DNA of 64,000 nucleotides, from NCBI GenBank assembly GCA_029204225.1, contig CM055097.1:6715676-6779675 (forward strand), in the 5' to 3' direction. Origin of the DNA: Diphasiastrum complanatum. Lineage: Eukaryota > Streptophyta > Lycopodiopsida > Lycopodiales > Lycopodiaceae. Position numbers and translations under genes: made by a program. Numbering within the stretch: position 1 is the first letter of the stretch; every line of letters starts with the position of its first letter. The notes beneath the pieces are model-generated. The model was given only the letters and a program-made list of their open reading frames with translations, searched no databases and was not told the DNA's origin. Below, in pieces: positions 58,886 to 64,000 of this stretch.

Positions 58886-61800
58886 ATGCTCTCCATGTCC
58901 GTCCACCCTTCCCTCCATCTCCTCACCTCCCTCCACCCCTCTTGCTCCCTCTACTACACAACCCTCCCTCTCCTGCTTGTGCTGCGCAACATCAGCAAGA
59001 GGCTACTACACGTTGTTGGTGCTGGTCCTGAGGCTGCAACAATAACCGACTGCTGATGCTGTGCTGCAGCCGCCCCCAAAAAAATTCCTCTCCTTATGAT
59101 TCTTCTTTCCTCCACATACTCTACTTCTCAAGAACCCTACACACATACAAAAGCAGTGGAATCTTAACGTGCAGCCAATAGGGACGAGATGGAAATGCCC
59201 CATCTTAGAGAGGTGAATATGAAGCTCCAAAAAGATGTGGACACATTGAAACAAGAACTTCAAGCTCATTTTTGCTACACTGGAATCATCCACTATATCT
59301 AGGTTTGCATTTTAGGATGCGAGATTGGGTTGGACAGGGATCTCTTTATCATAGCTTGCTACTTTCCTCCAAAGTCCTGTTTCTTTGCGGAAGACATTAG
59401 GTCTCCTTATGCTGACCTATCTATAGACATTGTCAGATTCACTGGTCAAGGGTATGTTCTTCTCACAGGCGACTCTAATGCCAGAATTGCAGCAAGTCAG
59501 GTTGACTTTCATGATATTGTTGATTAGTTATGCAGACGAGCCATTGATTGTGTTGATATGGAAATTACTAGGACTTTAACTGACTCACTAGGACCTTCCA
59601 CTAGATATGGTGAGCATTTGTTGCAGCTCAGAGAAGCCCATGAGTTAACCATTTATAATGGCCTAGCTTGTTGGCTTGATTCGAGCAACTACATGCCATC
59701 AGATATTGGTGGACATATTGTTATTGACTATCTCATGGAGTCCCCATCTTTTATCCCATTGATCTCACACTTCCAGATCCTTCCTACTACCCTTTCTGAT
59801 CACTCATTGTCCTTCCACATGGGTTCTATTTCGACCTCACCACCTCCGCCCCGTTCCTTCATTGATAGAGCACCCAAATATACCTTGCTCACCCCTACAT
59901 TGCAACCTACCAAGAGGCCCTTACTTCATTATTACACCACTTTCGACATGACAGTCCACTGGAGTCAGTGGTCACAGGCCAATTTTCTCACCACTTCACT
60001 TCATACTGCTGCCTTAGTATCCTCTCCATCGAAACCCTACAGACGTCCATCCACATCATCTCGTCCTGTTCGGCCTCCCTAGTTTAATGATGAGTGTTGT
60101 TCCGTACATTCCTATGTTGCCCATGTATGCCTACATGAACCACTTGCCCTTCATACTACTTGTCGATCTCTCCACTGTACACTCCGCTGCAAAAAACGTG
60201 CCTATGAAGAACAAGAAGGGAAACGCCTTGTTGACTCTCTATATAGTTCATCCCTCGTGCCCCACCTCCCCTCCTTGATGATTTACGTATCTAGGCCACA
60301 TATGCCATCTCATTATACACTCTACCCACTGACTCACCCATCTCCATCTCCCCACGCCTGTGTGAATTTTCACCTCTATCATGGTCCTAGAGGCCATTAA
60401 GAGAATGAATACATGTCGTACCAGAGACATAGAGGACCTTGAGTCATAATTGTTGATCCATGCTGCAACCATACTCTCATCTATCCTAGCTATTCTACTC
60501 AATCGGGCCATGTCTTTGGTTTCCATCGTCGTGGTGCACTAACATCATGCATCCCATTCATAAAAGTGGTTACCCCTAATGTTGTCATATAGGATTGATT
60601 AGGATTATTGGGCCCTGCTTGCATGCTAATTCTAGGGGCCTTTACGTATATTTAGTAAAGTGAAATCAGAATTTAGTTAGACTCAAGTTCAAGATTCTAG
60701 TGCTTGATTTGGAGCACAAGTTTTGCGATAGATGGGTGTTGGGTGCATTTACCTTATAGAGAGACAATATGCAATTGCTTTTAGTTGCTTTTGCTTTAGC
60801 TTTTGTTTTTTGGCATAGACTATTGTCTATAAGTATGTAGTGCACCCTAGTCCATTGTGAATGGGACATAGTTGGAGTACATCTCATCATCATTGCTTCA
60901 TCAATGTTGTTTGTGTTCTCTTCCATTTATGTGTATCACTATTGTCTAACAACAATAGGAATCTTGTCTTGGGCAACTTGTACAAGCAAGTCAATTTTCT
61001 AACACTCCCGTTGCCTTTCCGAATTTTCCTTTTTTATGCTCGATATGGTCCTTGTAGCCATTAAGAAGATGGAAACATGTTGTGCACGAGATGTCGAGGA
61101 TTTGGAATTTGAGCTCCTAGTTTTTCTCATGAAGCATTCTATCCCCTACTCTTATCAATGAATTTTATTTATAGGTATGTAAGTGGCTAAGAACCCTAGC
61201 CTAGATGGTTCTAGAAAGTCACCTCCCTTCTCTTTAAACTTCGGTAGAAAATTGTTCTCTCCCTTTTTCAAATTCAAATTGTATCATCATCCTCAAATTG
61301 ATGACCCTCCCTTGTTGATCTACCTAATTCTGATTGTGAATCAGGATTTTGTAGTCAAGAGTCTTTGACCATAAAGTTCCATGATCTTAGAACTGGTCAT
61401 TTGGACCATTAACCCAAAAGGGTGAAACATTGCCTCTCCCCCCCAAGGTAAAACTTTCAATAAAGAATCGACCGACTTCTAAGTTGTCTCTCCATGAGGT
61501 AACCCCTTCCATACGACCAAGTAATTAGGAGTTACTCGAATTTTCAAATGGCGTTCTTGCTTTCCAATAACTTTTTAGTTCATGGTCTTGAGAATTCACC
61601 TTCTCCAACTCTACCAGGCCCCCTTGCACAAGGTTGTTCTCATCATGCTTAATCTTACTTAAATAAAAAATTGGATAAAATTTAACGAAACTAGGGGGTT
61701 CAAGCTTGTAATCAACTTCTGCAATTTTTTGTGATTGTCCACACTTCACAATAATGAGCTGAGAACGTTGAGCAATTACGGTTATGTAGATCCTTAGAGA

Positions 61801-62138
61801 ATTTTTGAAACTCAGAGGAAAACTTTGTTGCCTTCCTTGAACTCCATCAAGCTAAATTGAATACTAGCTTGACTATGTTGTCGTTTTTTCAAACTTTGGC
61901 TCAAAATTCTCGTGCCTACATCTTGTTTTTTTTTTTACTAAACTCTTTTACATTGGGAGCACACTCTTTGCAATTCTATCACAATATTAATTTGTTGCTA
62001 TTGTGAAAACTGAAGATGTAAATGTTCACAAATCTATCTAGGTTGATGCAGGTTGGTATATTATTGGAGCAAAGGGTACGACAATATGTTTTCCCAGTAT
62101 TGGGTTTTGTTATTCTTTACTCCAAACTTCCCCACAAG
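28138..62138 (+). CDS. ALG12: ALG12, dolichyl-P-Man:Man7GlcNAc2-PP-dolichol alpha-1,6-mannosyltransferase (12 exons, 3' end outside window)
   Basis: A multi-pass ER membrane enzyme (GT22, GT-C fold). It adds the eighth mannose, alpha-1,6-linked, to the lipid-linked N-glycan precursor using dolichyl-phosphate mannose. Exons: 28138-28260, 30373-30414, 30590-30635, 30805-30891, 33056-33111, 39004-39121, 39272-39330, 50034-50105, 55315-55378, 55523-55626, 56022-56093 and 62052-62138. They join in phase to about 310 residues without a stop. Seen: first membrane helix (residues 15-28), luminal loop [14 protein letters not shown] and [75 protein letters not shown] and [10 protein letters not shown]. 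The last is cut by an intron inside the HKEL motif; the remaining ~180 residues lie beyond 64000. ATG 28138 follows an in-frame TGA directly. The identification rests on recalled family sequence, not a search. The Arabidopsis orthologue (EBS4) acts in ER quality control. Confidence 0.93.
28261..30372 (+). other. ALG12 intron 1
   Basis: No coding relic recognised. A purine-rich stretch (mostly GA/GGA) lies at about 29085-29170. At 28970-29030 a short patch of inverted ATTCGAATC-like words recalls the palindromic subterminal repeats of the elements described further right. Confidence 0.6.
30373..30414 (+). CDS. ALG12: ALG12 exon 2 (GC donor)
   Basis: 14 codons, [14 protein letters not shown], after acceptor TTTATGCAG. 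The only way to keep frame into exon 3 is a donor AGG|GCAAGT, the strong consensus of GC-AG introns. Using the GT four bases downstream would break the frame. Confidence 0.88.
30590..30635 (+). CDS. ALG12: ALG12 exon 3
   Basis: [15 protein letters not shown] plus one base; acceptor CTTGCAG, donor ATAG|GTTGGC. The family motif is YDHLEFPGVVPRT; the proline is serine here. Confidence 0.9.
30805..30891 (+). CDS. ALG12: ALG12 exon 4
   Basis: Phase 1 at both ends: a split glycine, then [14 protein letters not shown] and [10 protein letters not shown]. Acceptor CATGTAG, donor CTAG|GTAAGC. Matches the second hydrophobic segment and the P-K-x-Y motif of ALG12. Confidence 0.9.
30892..33055 (+). other. 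ALG12 intron 4
   Basis: Contains the gypsy RNase H fragment (31610-31954). The remaining ~1.8 kb is AT-rich with nothing recognised. Confidence 0.6.
31610..31954 (-). pseudogene. Ty3/Gypsy RNase H fragment
   Basis: The minus strand encodes [20 protein letters not shown], the catalytic KELYAII region of gypsy RNase H. In a shifted frame it continues with [21 protein letters not shown] frameshift lies between. The RT catalytic core is absent. Confidence 0.8.
33056..33111 (+). CDS. ALG12: ALG12 exon 5
   Basis: A split valine, then [18 protein letters not shown]. Acceptor TGGTGCAG, donor CAG|GTAATG. Corresponds to the RxVLG segment of the family. Confidence 0.88.
33710..34400 (-). pseudogene. 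BED-type zinc-finger fragment, probable hAT transposase relic
   Basis: The minus strand from 34400 gives [13 protein letters not shown] and then [21 protein letters not shown]. The spacing C-x2-C ... H-x(10)-C around IKAHLL matches BED fingers at the N-terminus of plant hAT transposases (DUF659 type). It is followed by a Pro/Ser-rich linker (34250-34152). After a stop, another Ser/Thr-rich open stretch lies at about 33960-33720 ([14 protein letters not shown]). No catalytic domain is seen, so the assignment is by motif only. Confidence 0.5.
35040..36025 (-). mobile_element. Candidate small LTR element (TRIM-like)
   Basis: Two similar segments, about 35040-35400 and 35816-36020, flank an internal part of about 400 bases. 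They share blocks such as CATAAGCTATCTAATGA, CTTAGG.TACCTGGGTCC and TTAGGGGCTATTTT. Next to the second copy the minus strand has a PBS-like TGGTATCTGAGC (35813-35802). No coding capacity was seen. Relatives: LTR-like 57985-58300 (opposite orientation), internal-like 44873-45090, and a PBS-adjacent piece at 49232-49320. LTR borders lack a clear TG..CA. Confidence 0.4.
36834..36976 (+). pseudogene. Copia protease scrap (element A family)
   Basis: Translates to [20 protein letters not shown] followed by [10 protein letters not shown] and ASYSIHGI. This is nearly the same as the protease region of element A at about 6840-6700, in the opposite orientation. About 140 bases only. Confidence 0.85.
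37616..38406 (+). repeat. Solo-like LTR related to that of element C
   Basis: Begins TGTACATCC after a purine run (CAGGGGG) and ends CCAACA. A TATA box (37952-37959) sits in the same GTATAAATAG context as at 11792. Near the end, GTTTTGTTC.AA.TTGATAGGC.TAGTCA is shared with the 11208 LTR. No primer-binding site follows, so it is a 3' or solo LTR. The two LTRs are diverged and differ in length. Confidence 0.55.
38407..38515. repeat. Cluster of short palindromes around GGTTCGAACC
   Basis: Contains ATTCGAACC-9-GGTTCGAAT (38407-38433), the perfect palindrome AAAAGGTTCGAACCTTTT, and repeated CCGGTTCGAACCG-like words. It directly follows the LTR end at 38406. Possibly the subterminal repeats of a decayed DNA transposon. 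Confidence 0.75.
39004..39121 (+). CDS. ALG12: ALG12 exon 6
   Basis: Starts [13 protein letters not shown] and runs through [20 protein letters not shown], a hallmark stretch of ALG12. Acceptor TGCCTGCAG. The donor TTGG|GTATCG gives phase 1, which fits exon 7. Confidence 0.92.
39272..39330 (+). CDS. ALG12: ALG12 exon 7
   Basis: A split valine, then [19 protein letters not shown]; matches the family segment VNLAYG.W. Acceptor AATAACAG, donor CTT|GTAAGT. The intron before it is only 150 bases. Confidence 0.85.
41557..44840 (+). mobile_element. Non-autonomous LTR retrotransposon D (gypsy element F family)
   Basis: The 5' LTR is about 41557-42032 and the 3' LTR about 44358-44840. They match over their length (GGAGCTTTTGCATGGTGATT, CTCAGCTTTTGGGGCCTATA). 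A polypurine tract (AAGGGGGGAAGAA) directly precedes the 3' LTR. Flanking 5-mers CTTAT (41552) and CTTGT (44841) are a possible target duplication with one difference. The 2.3 kb interior has no gag or pol domain. Its 42776-43390 part matches the leader of gypsy element F (18730-19250). The 5' LTR end and PBS are uncertain. Confidence 0.75.
46508..46902 (-). mobile_element. LINE 3' unit U0 with (TTC)n tail
   Basis: On the minus strand this ~370-base piece ends GTCTTATATGCCTTTTGGCA then TGGAAAAGACATTAATAAAGC and a (TTC)n tail (46533-46514). ATGCC-TTTT-GGCAT can form a stem-loop and AATAAAG resembles a polyadenylation signal. Its upstream border directly abuts the (AG)n tract of unit U1. No protein domain recognised in it. 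Confidence 0.65.
46903..46976. repeat. (AG)n tract, tail of LINE unit U1
   Basis: About 37 uninterrupted AG units between U0 and U1. On the minus strand it is the (TC)n tail that follows U1's AATAAAG-like signal. Confidence 0.95.
46977..47527 (-). mobile_element. LINE unit U1: ORF1-like C-terminal domain plus 3' end
   Basis: The minus strand has an open frame of ~113 codons from about 47522 to the stop at 47181. It includes [45 protein letters not shown] and [15 protein letters not shown]. The pattern resembles the RNA-binding and C-terminal domains of L1-type ORF1 proteins. A 200-base 3' UTR follows with the stem-loop and AATAAAG-like signal, then the (TC)n tail. The 5' end abuts the next (AG)n tract. 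No ORF2 lies between ORF1 and the 3' end. Confidence 0.6.
47531..47608. repeat. (AG)n tract, tail of LINE unit U2
   Basis: About 39 uninterrupted AG units between U1 and U2, preceded by a short imperfect AG run (47522-47530). Confidence 0.95.
47989..48716. mobile_element. Non-autonomous hAT-like element H1
   Basis: Begins CATAGATGCAC and ends with its exact inverse GTGCATCTATG. It is flanked on both sides by CTTTTAGC (47981-47988 and 48717-48724), an 8-bp target duplication typical of hAT transposons. The ends carry several copies of a palindromic AGAAACGCGTTTCT-like word. The interior includes a GC-rich segment (48211-48250), a 117-bp tandem duplication (48306-48539) and no transposase. Relatives at 57249 and 54486, and a scrap at 62524. 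Confidence 0.85.
48306..48539 (+). repeat. 117-bp tandem duplication inside H1
   Basis: Two copies starting GGGACCATC (48306 and 48423) and running through GGACCATCCTGCACCCGAA, with few differences. The relative at 57249 has only one copy, so the duplication is specific to H1. Confidence 0.85.
50034..50105 (+). CDS. ALG12: ALG12 exon 8
   Basis: 24 codons beginning [19 protein letters not shown]. It contains the conserved FRCD preceding a hydrophobic helix. Acceptor GGTTTGCAG, donor TTG|GTATGT. It follows a 10.7 kb intron. Confidence 0.92.
51990..52693 (+). repeat. Probable LTR end with primer-binding site
   Basis: TATAAATA at 52188-52195 lies about 490 bases before TGGTATCAAAGG (52682-52693), a slightly altered tRNA-Met primer site. 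The order fits an LTR followed by its PBS on the + strand. The LTR start is unknown and no gag was recognised downstream. Confidence 0.35.
53875..54288 (-). pseudogene. LINE reverse transcriptase fragment (N-terminal part)
   Basis: The minus strand from 54288 gives [15 protein letters not shown], then [40 protein letters not shown] and [17 protein letters not shown] followed by NYRT. This is the conserved start of non-LTR reverse transcriptase (K-A-x-D-x-x-x-AELLK ... LFN ... W..LIHPI.K..D...NYR). It ends at NYRT; a lysine-rich low-complexity frame follows. The YxDD box is absent. Related sequence is at 60378 and 61045 on the other strand. Confidence 0.8.
54486..54697. mobile_element. Right-end fragment of an H-family hAT-like element
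   Basis: Matches the right third of H1 (CACCTGAACTGGACCATCCT, TTAGAGCTTTCATCTGATAC), followed by AAACACGTTTCTGGAC-like words, and ends GTGCAACTATG. The left part is missing, so no target duplication can be tested. Confidence 0.75.
55315..55378 (+). CDS. ALG12: ALG12 exon 9
   Basis: [19 protein letters not shown] and so on; matches the family segment TKSISFWKALKYC. Acceptor GCTACAG, donor ATTG|GTAAGC. Confidence 0.9.
55523..55626 (+). CDS. ALG12: ALG12 exon 10
   Basis: [20 protein letters not shown] then [15 protein letters not shown]. This is a diagnostic block of ALG12 (VDS..W.R..WPE.EV.WFN..LN.S..WG). Acceptor TTTTTTTTCAG, donor GGT|GTATCC. Confidence 0.95.
55740..55985 (-). pseudogene. 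Copia reverse transcriptase fragment in ALG12 intron 10
   Basis: The minus strand encodes [20 protein letters not shown] and LYGLK. After a frameshift it continues with [16 protein letters not shown] and IIITLYVDE, the catalytic YVDD box with a D-to-E change. It fills about 60% of the 395-base intron 10, antisense to ALG12. Confidence 0.8.
56022..56093 (+). CDS. ALG12: ALG12 exon 11
   Basis: 24 codons beginning [20 protein letters not shown]. Acceptor AACCACAG, donor TTG|GTAAGT, the strongest donor in the gene. Confidence 0.95.
56371..56866. mobile_element. Non-autonomous hAT-like element I
   Basis: Starts CATAGAACCCATGG and ends ATTAATTTTATG. It is flanked by GAACAAAC (56363-56370) and AAACAAAC (56867-56874), an 8-bp duplication with one difference. 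The ends carry inverted GAACCGTGG/CCACGGTTC words and TTAATTAATCAATTAATTA-type inverted blocks. The centre (56540-56720) is an imperfect tandem array of TTTCACAGATTTCACAAA. No coding capacity. Its terminal CATAGA and 8-bp duplication link it to the H family. Confidence 0.7.
57209..57248 (+). repeat. Left-end scrap resembling element I
   Basis: CATAGTACCCACCGTTCTCA followed by GAACCATGG resembles the left end of element I. It runs directly into element H3, suggesting H3 inserted into another copy. Confidence 0.45.
57249..57936. mobile_element. Non-autonomous hAT-like element H3
   Basis: A second nearly full-length H copy, starting CATAGATGCCCAG and ending at a decayed GTGCATTTGGG. It shares long blocks with H1 (GGGGCACAAA.AGATCTTATT, AACGAACAGGCTAGAGGTTA). 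No 8-bp duplication is seen (GAACCGTA versus AGTTGCAC), so one end is rearranged. On the minus strand it keeps a frame starting [20 protein letters not shown] that is also in H1. Confidence 0.8.
57985..58300 (+). repeat. LTR-like relic of the TRIM-like family
   Basis: Reverse-complement match to 35085-35400 and 35816-36020 (TACCTTTAGGTAC, GGGACCCAGATACCCTAA, AGGGCTATCATTTAGTCATTAGGT). Confidence 0.6.
58660..58882 (+). mobile_element. LINE 3' unit U3 with (TC)n tail
   Basis: The + strand ends TTGGTCTTATATGCTTTTTA followed by GCATTCAAGAACAATAAAGA, then (TC)n at 58837-58882. The stem ATGCT/AGCAT replaces ATGCC/GGCAT of U0, so pairing is kept. Its upstream border is not defined. Confidence 0.65.
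59160..60540 (+). pseudogene. LINE ORF2 remnant: endonuclease and start of reverse transcriptase
   Basis: A short coiled-coil-like frame ([19 protein letters not shown], about 59196-59260) precedes an apurinic-type endonuclease: ACYFPPKSC and [11 protein letters not shown] (59330-59527), then [30 protein letters not shown] and [14 protein letters not shown] (59558-59820). SDH holds the catalytic histidine. A basic linker follows in another frame ([32 protein letters not shown]). The RT start is at 60378-60520 ([20 protein letters not shown]). Several stops and frameshifts; the rest of RT is missing. The resemblance to 53875-54288 suggests the same LINE family. Confidence 0.8.
61040..61115 (+). 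pseudogene. Second copy of the LINE RT start
   Basis: [20 protein letters not shown] matches the sequence at 60378 ([20 protein letters not shown]) at DNA and protein level, about 670 bases downstream. It is a separate LINE fragment or part of an internal duplication. Confidence 0.65.
62052..62138 (+). CDS. ALG12: ALG12 exon 12
   Basis: 29 codons: [18 protein letters not shown] then [11 protein letters not shown]. Acceptor GATGCAG, donor AAG|GTATGA. The next residues of the family (ELRF) should open the following exon, which is not found before 64000. Confidence 0.92.
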
Positions 62139-63239
62139 GTATGATCTATGTTTATTATAGGCTATCTTTACATGAATATTATAATGCAAATGAGAACCAT
62201 ATTTATGATGCCATCAGAATAGGCTAAACAAAATCTAGCATGAACGAATTGCTCCTTAGTAGTCACTAAAGATAAAGTAGTTGATGCATTCAAAGCATAA
62301 GCATCTTGAAATTATAAGTTTTATTTCTTGATTTTGCCAAGCATAAGATATATGGAGCCATCTCATTGTTAGCTCATGTATCATGGCCAATGGAATGCTA
62401 TTGACTCATAATTTCTTCACTTCTCCTTATAGTGATTTGCTTTAAGTTTGTTGACAATCATAGTTATGATGCCCTGTTCAATATATTCTTTTAGAAGTCA
62501 AAGAGACAAGCATTATAAGCTGCCATAGTTGTCCAGAAACGCGTTTCTGGGAGCAGAATCTGAAAAAAAAAACAGAATATGTAATCTTTTTTTCCATCAA
62601 ACTGATATTTGAATAGCCTAGTTGGACTACTTTGTGATGCTTTTGATCATTTAAGTTGTTCGTGCTATTCATTTATGAGCAAATGATGTATGTAAAAAAT
62701 AAGAGCACCCTCAGATTTTCCCAAATCCGACTATAGGTATTAGTTAGTATTTGTACTTCGGGGAAGACCGTGATTTTGGGGTGTTGTGTAGGTGAGACAG
62801 ATGATTTCAAGAAAGTGTCTAGAGATGAGAGATGCTAATATTTTATGGGTCAATGAGTGGAGCCATATAAATGATGTGTCTGTTATCTCAATCACCTTGC
62901 AGAGTATGTGGAGCAAAAGAAATTGGTGTATGTCTAGAAAGTTGTCAGATTGGAGTAGGGAAGAGGCCAGTAGAAAAGGGTAGATTAGAGCACATTTATT
63001 TTAAATCACAGACTAGTGAGTGGTCATGACTCACTATAGTCCAGTGGTTCACCAGGCACCTAAATTGAATTGTTTTTTTGGTAGATCAAGATGCAGTGAC
63101 ACAGCCAGAGGCCACCACATCACACCCCCCGGTTGCCTTCCACTCACCCCTCGCTTCCCATGGAGAGGATAGAACTGCAGATGGTGTGGGATCGACACCA
63201 CCTCCGGTCGCCGTGACCATACCAGCACCACAACATCCA
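62139..63239 (+). other. Start of ALG12 intron 12
   Basis: No ALG12 exon found after 62138. At 62524-62550 is a scrap of the H-family left end (CATAGTTGTCCAGAAACGCG). Open + frames at 62792-62983 and 63081-63254 (Pro/Thr/Ala-rich) may be upstream exons of the transposase relic that follows, but I cannot assign them. Confidence 0.5.
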
Positions 63240-64000
63240 GCATCCGAAGGGTAGAGATTCGAGTGGACCGTTATGTCGACTGCATTTTGGGATGAGGCAC
63301 GATCTATTGTCGTGGGCCTGCAGGCTATCTACATTGGCCTGCCCCTTACAGATTGAGAGGGTTGCACATTGGGCCTCTGCTATGAGTTCATGGACAGGTT
63401 GGGCGAGCAGCTGCGTCTTTGCACGACCATTAGCCCAAACAGGTATACCGCTTACTATATTGTCCTGTTGCACAACTCTTTAGTACTTACTACTTACTAG
63501 TAACTAATGTTTGAAATTTGAATTGATGAATCCTGATCCCTTGGTTGAGTTCAATATCTAGTTTTTGTGCAATGTGGCTGACCAGTGACTCCTGAGGGCT
63601 CATCATTAAATCATTTAACATTCAAATTTGTCTTGCAGACTTGAGAAGTCCAACACCTCTAGCAGAGTAGGTGGGAGTGGTTTCACCAGCCCTTGCATGC
63701 CATGGCCCACATACTCCATCCACTTTGGAGTGAGGAGCAATACATTGATAGGGAGCTGGAATGCCTATGTCTCCCAAGTTTATCCTGATGTACGCTAGCA
63801 GGATAAGTTACTGGATGAGCTCCATATATACAGGCATGAGACCTTGGAGTGCGTCTCATGAGACCTTTGGATGGCTGGAATGCCTATGTCTCCCAAGTTT
63901 ATCCTGATGTACGCTAGCAGGATAAGTTACTGGATGAGCTCCATATATACAGGCATGAGACCGCCCACTGACGCATTTGAGAGACAGTAACAAATTGACT
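63240..64000 (+). pseudogene. hAT transposase fragment, with a 119-bp tandem duplication, cut by the window edge
   Basis: The + frame reads FWDEARSIVVGLQAIYIGLP, then CTLGLCYEFMDRLGEQLR (63280-63420), the middle of plant hAT transposases. A plausible intron (CAG|GTATAC at 63440 to CTTGCAG at 63638) separates it from HQPLHAMAHILHPLW and SEEQYIDRELEC (63672-63760), the LHA.A..LNP block before the dimerisation region. A frame change follows, then NAYVSQVYPDVR, a stop, QDKLLDELHIY. In-frame stops make it a relic. Bases 63755-63843 recur exactly at 63874-63962. Confidence 0.7.
63755..63962 (+). repeat. Recent tandem duplication, period 119
   Basis: The 89 bases 63755-63843 and 63874-63962 are identical by eye (starting GCTGGAATGCCTATGTCTCC). 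The second copy ends early at GAGACC. Confidence 0.9.

Larger units (their letters stand above)
56094..62051 (+). other. ALG12 intron 11 (6.0 kb)
   Basis: Holds elements I and H3, an LTR-like relic, and the LINE 3' unit and coding remnants listed separately. The stretch 61120-62050 shows nothing recognised. Confidence 0.6.

Noticed and set aside
1-64000. CRISPR arrays, bacterial operons, riboswitches, rRNA
   Set aside because: No regularly spaced repeats with unique spacers and no prokaryotic gene organisation; everything recognised is plant nuclear. A dedicated tRNA or snRNA scan was not possible by eye.

Overview
This window looks like nuclear DNA from a land plant with a large, repeat-rich genome. 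It has many decayed Ty1/Copia and Ty3/Gypsy elements with plant-type primer-binding sites (TGGTATCAGAGC), LINEs, hAT-type DNA transposons, and one host gene with very long, transposon-filled introns. A gymnosperm or similar large-genome seed plant is my best guess, but the sequence does not fix the species. Nothing prokaryotic is visible.

The one host gene I can support is ALG12, the ER alpha-1,6-mannosyltransferase of N-glycan assembly, on the + strand. Twelve coding exons between 28138 and 62138 join in phase into about 310 residues with no stop codon. The gene runs off the right edge just inside its conserved HKEL motif, so the C-terminal third is missing. Eleven introns lie wholly inside the window, from about 144 bases to 10.7 kb. 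All but one are GT-AG; the second is GC-AG.

Left of the gene (1-28137) is a graveyard of nested retroelements. Two related Copia elements lie at 3979-8877 on the minus strand. A gypsy integrase scrap is at 8905-9120. A Copia element with a 1.28 kb LTR is at 11208-13352 and sits in an older LTR. A large inverted repeat is at 15866-17023. A minus-strand Copia RT/RNase H remnant (17181-18720) abuts a gypsy gag-protease remnant (18722-21240). A Copia LTR end is at 22430 and a Copia gag remnant at 27290-27701.

Inside the ALG12 introns: intron 4 holds a gypsy RNase H fragment. Intron 5 holds a BED-finger fragment, a small TRIM-like element, a Copia protease scrap and a solo-like LTR followed by a palindrome cluster. 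Intron 7 holds a 3.3 kb non-autonomous LTR element and a head-to-tail array of LINE 3' units separated by (AG)n tracts, one carrying an 8-bp-TSD hAT-like element. Intron 8 holds an LTR/PBS, a LINE RT fragment and another hAT-like copy. Intron 10 is mostly an antisense Copia RT fragment. Intron 11 holds two more non-autonomous TIR elements, an LTR relic and a LINE with endonuclease and RT remnants. The partial intron 12 holds a hAT transposase relic with a fresh 119-bp tandem duplication.

The most unusual signal is the LINE family. Its copies share a 3' module: a small stem-loop with a paired base change between copies, then an AATAAAG-like signal (intact in three of four), then a (TC)n or (TTC)n tail instead of poly(A). 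Two copies go from an ORF1-like C-terminal domain straight to this 3' end. The second is a family of hAT-like non-autonomous elements; removing one with one copy of its 8-bp duplication restores the reading frame of the LINE ORF1 it interrupts.
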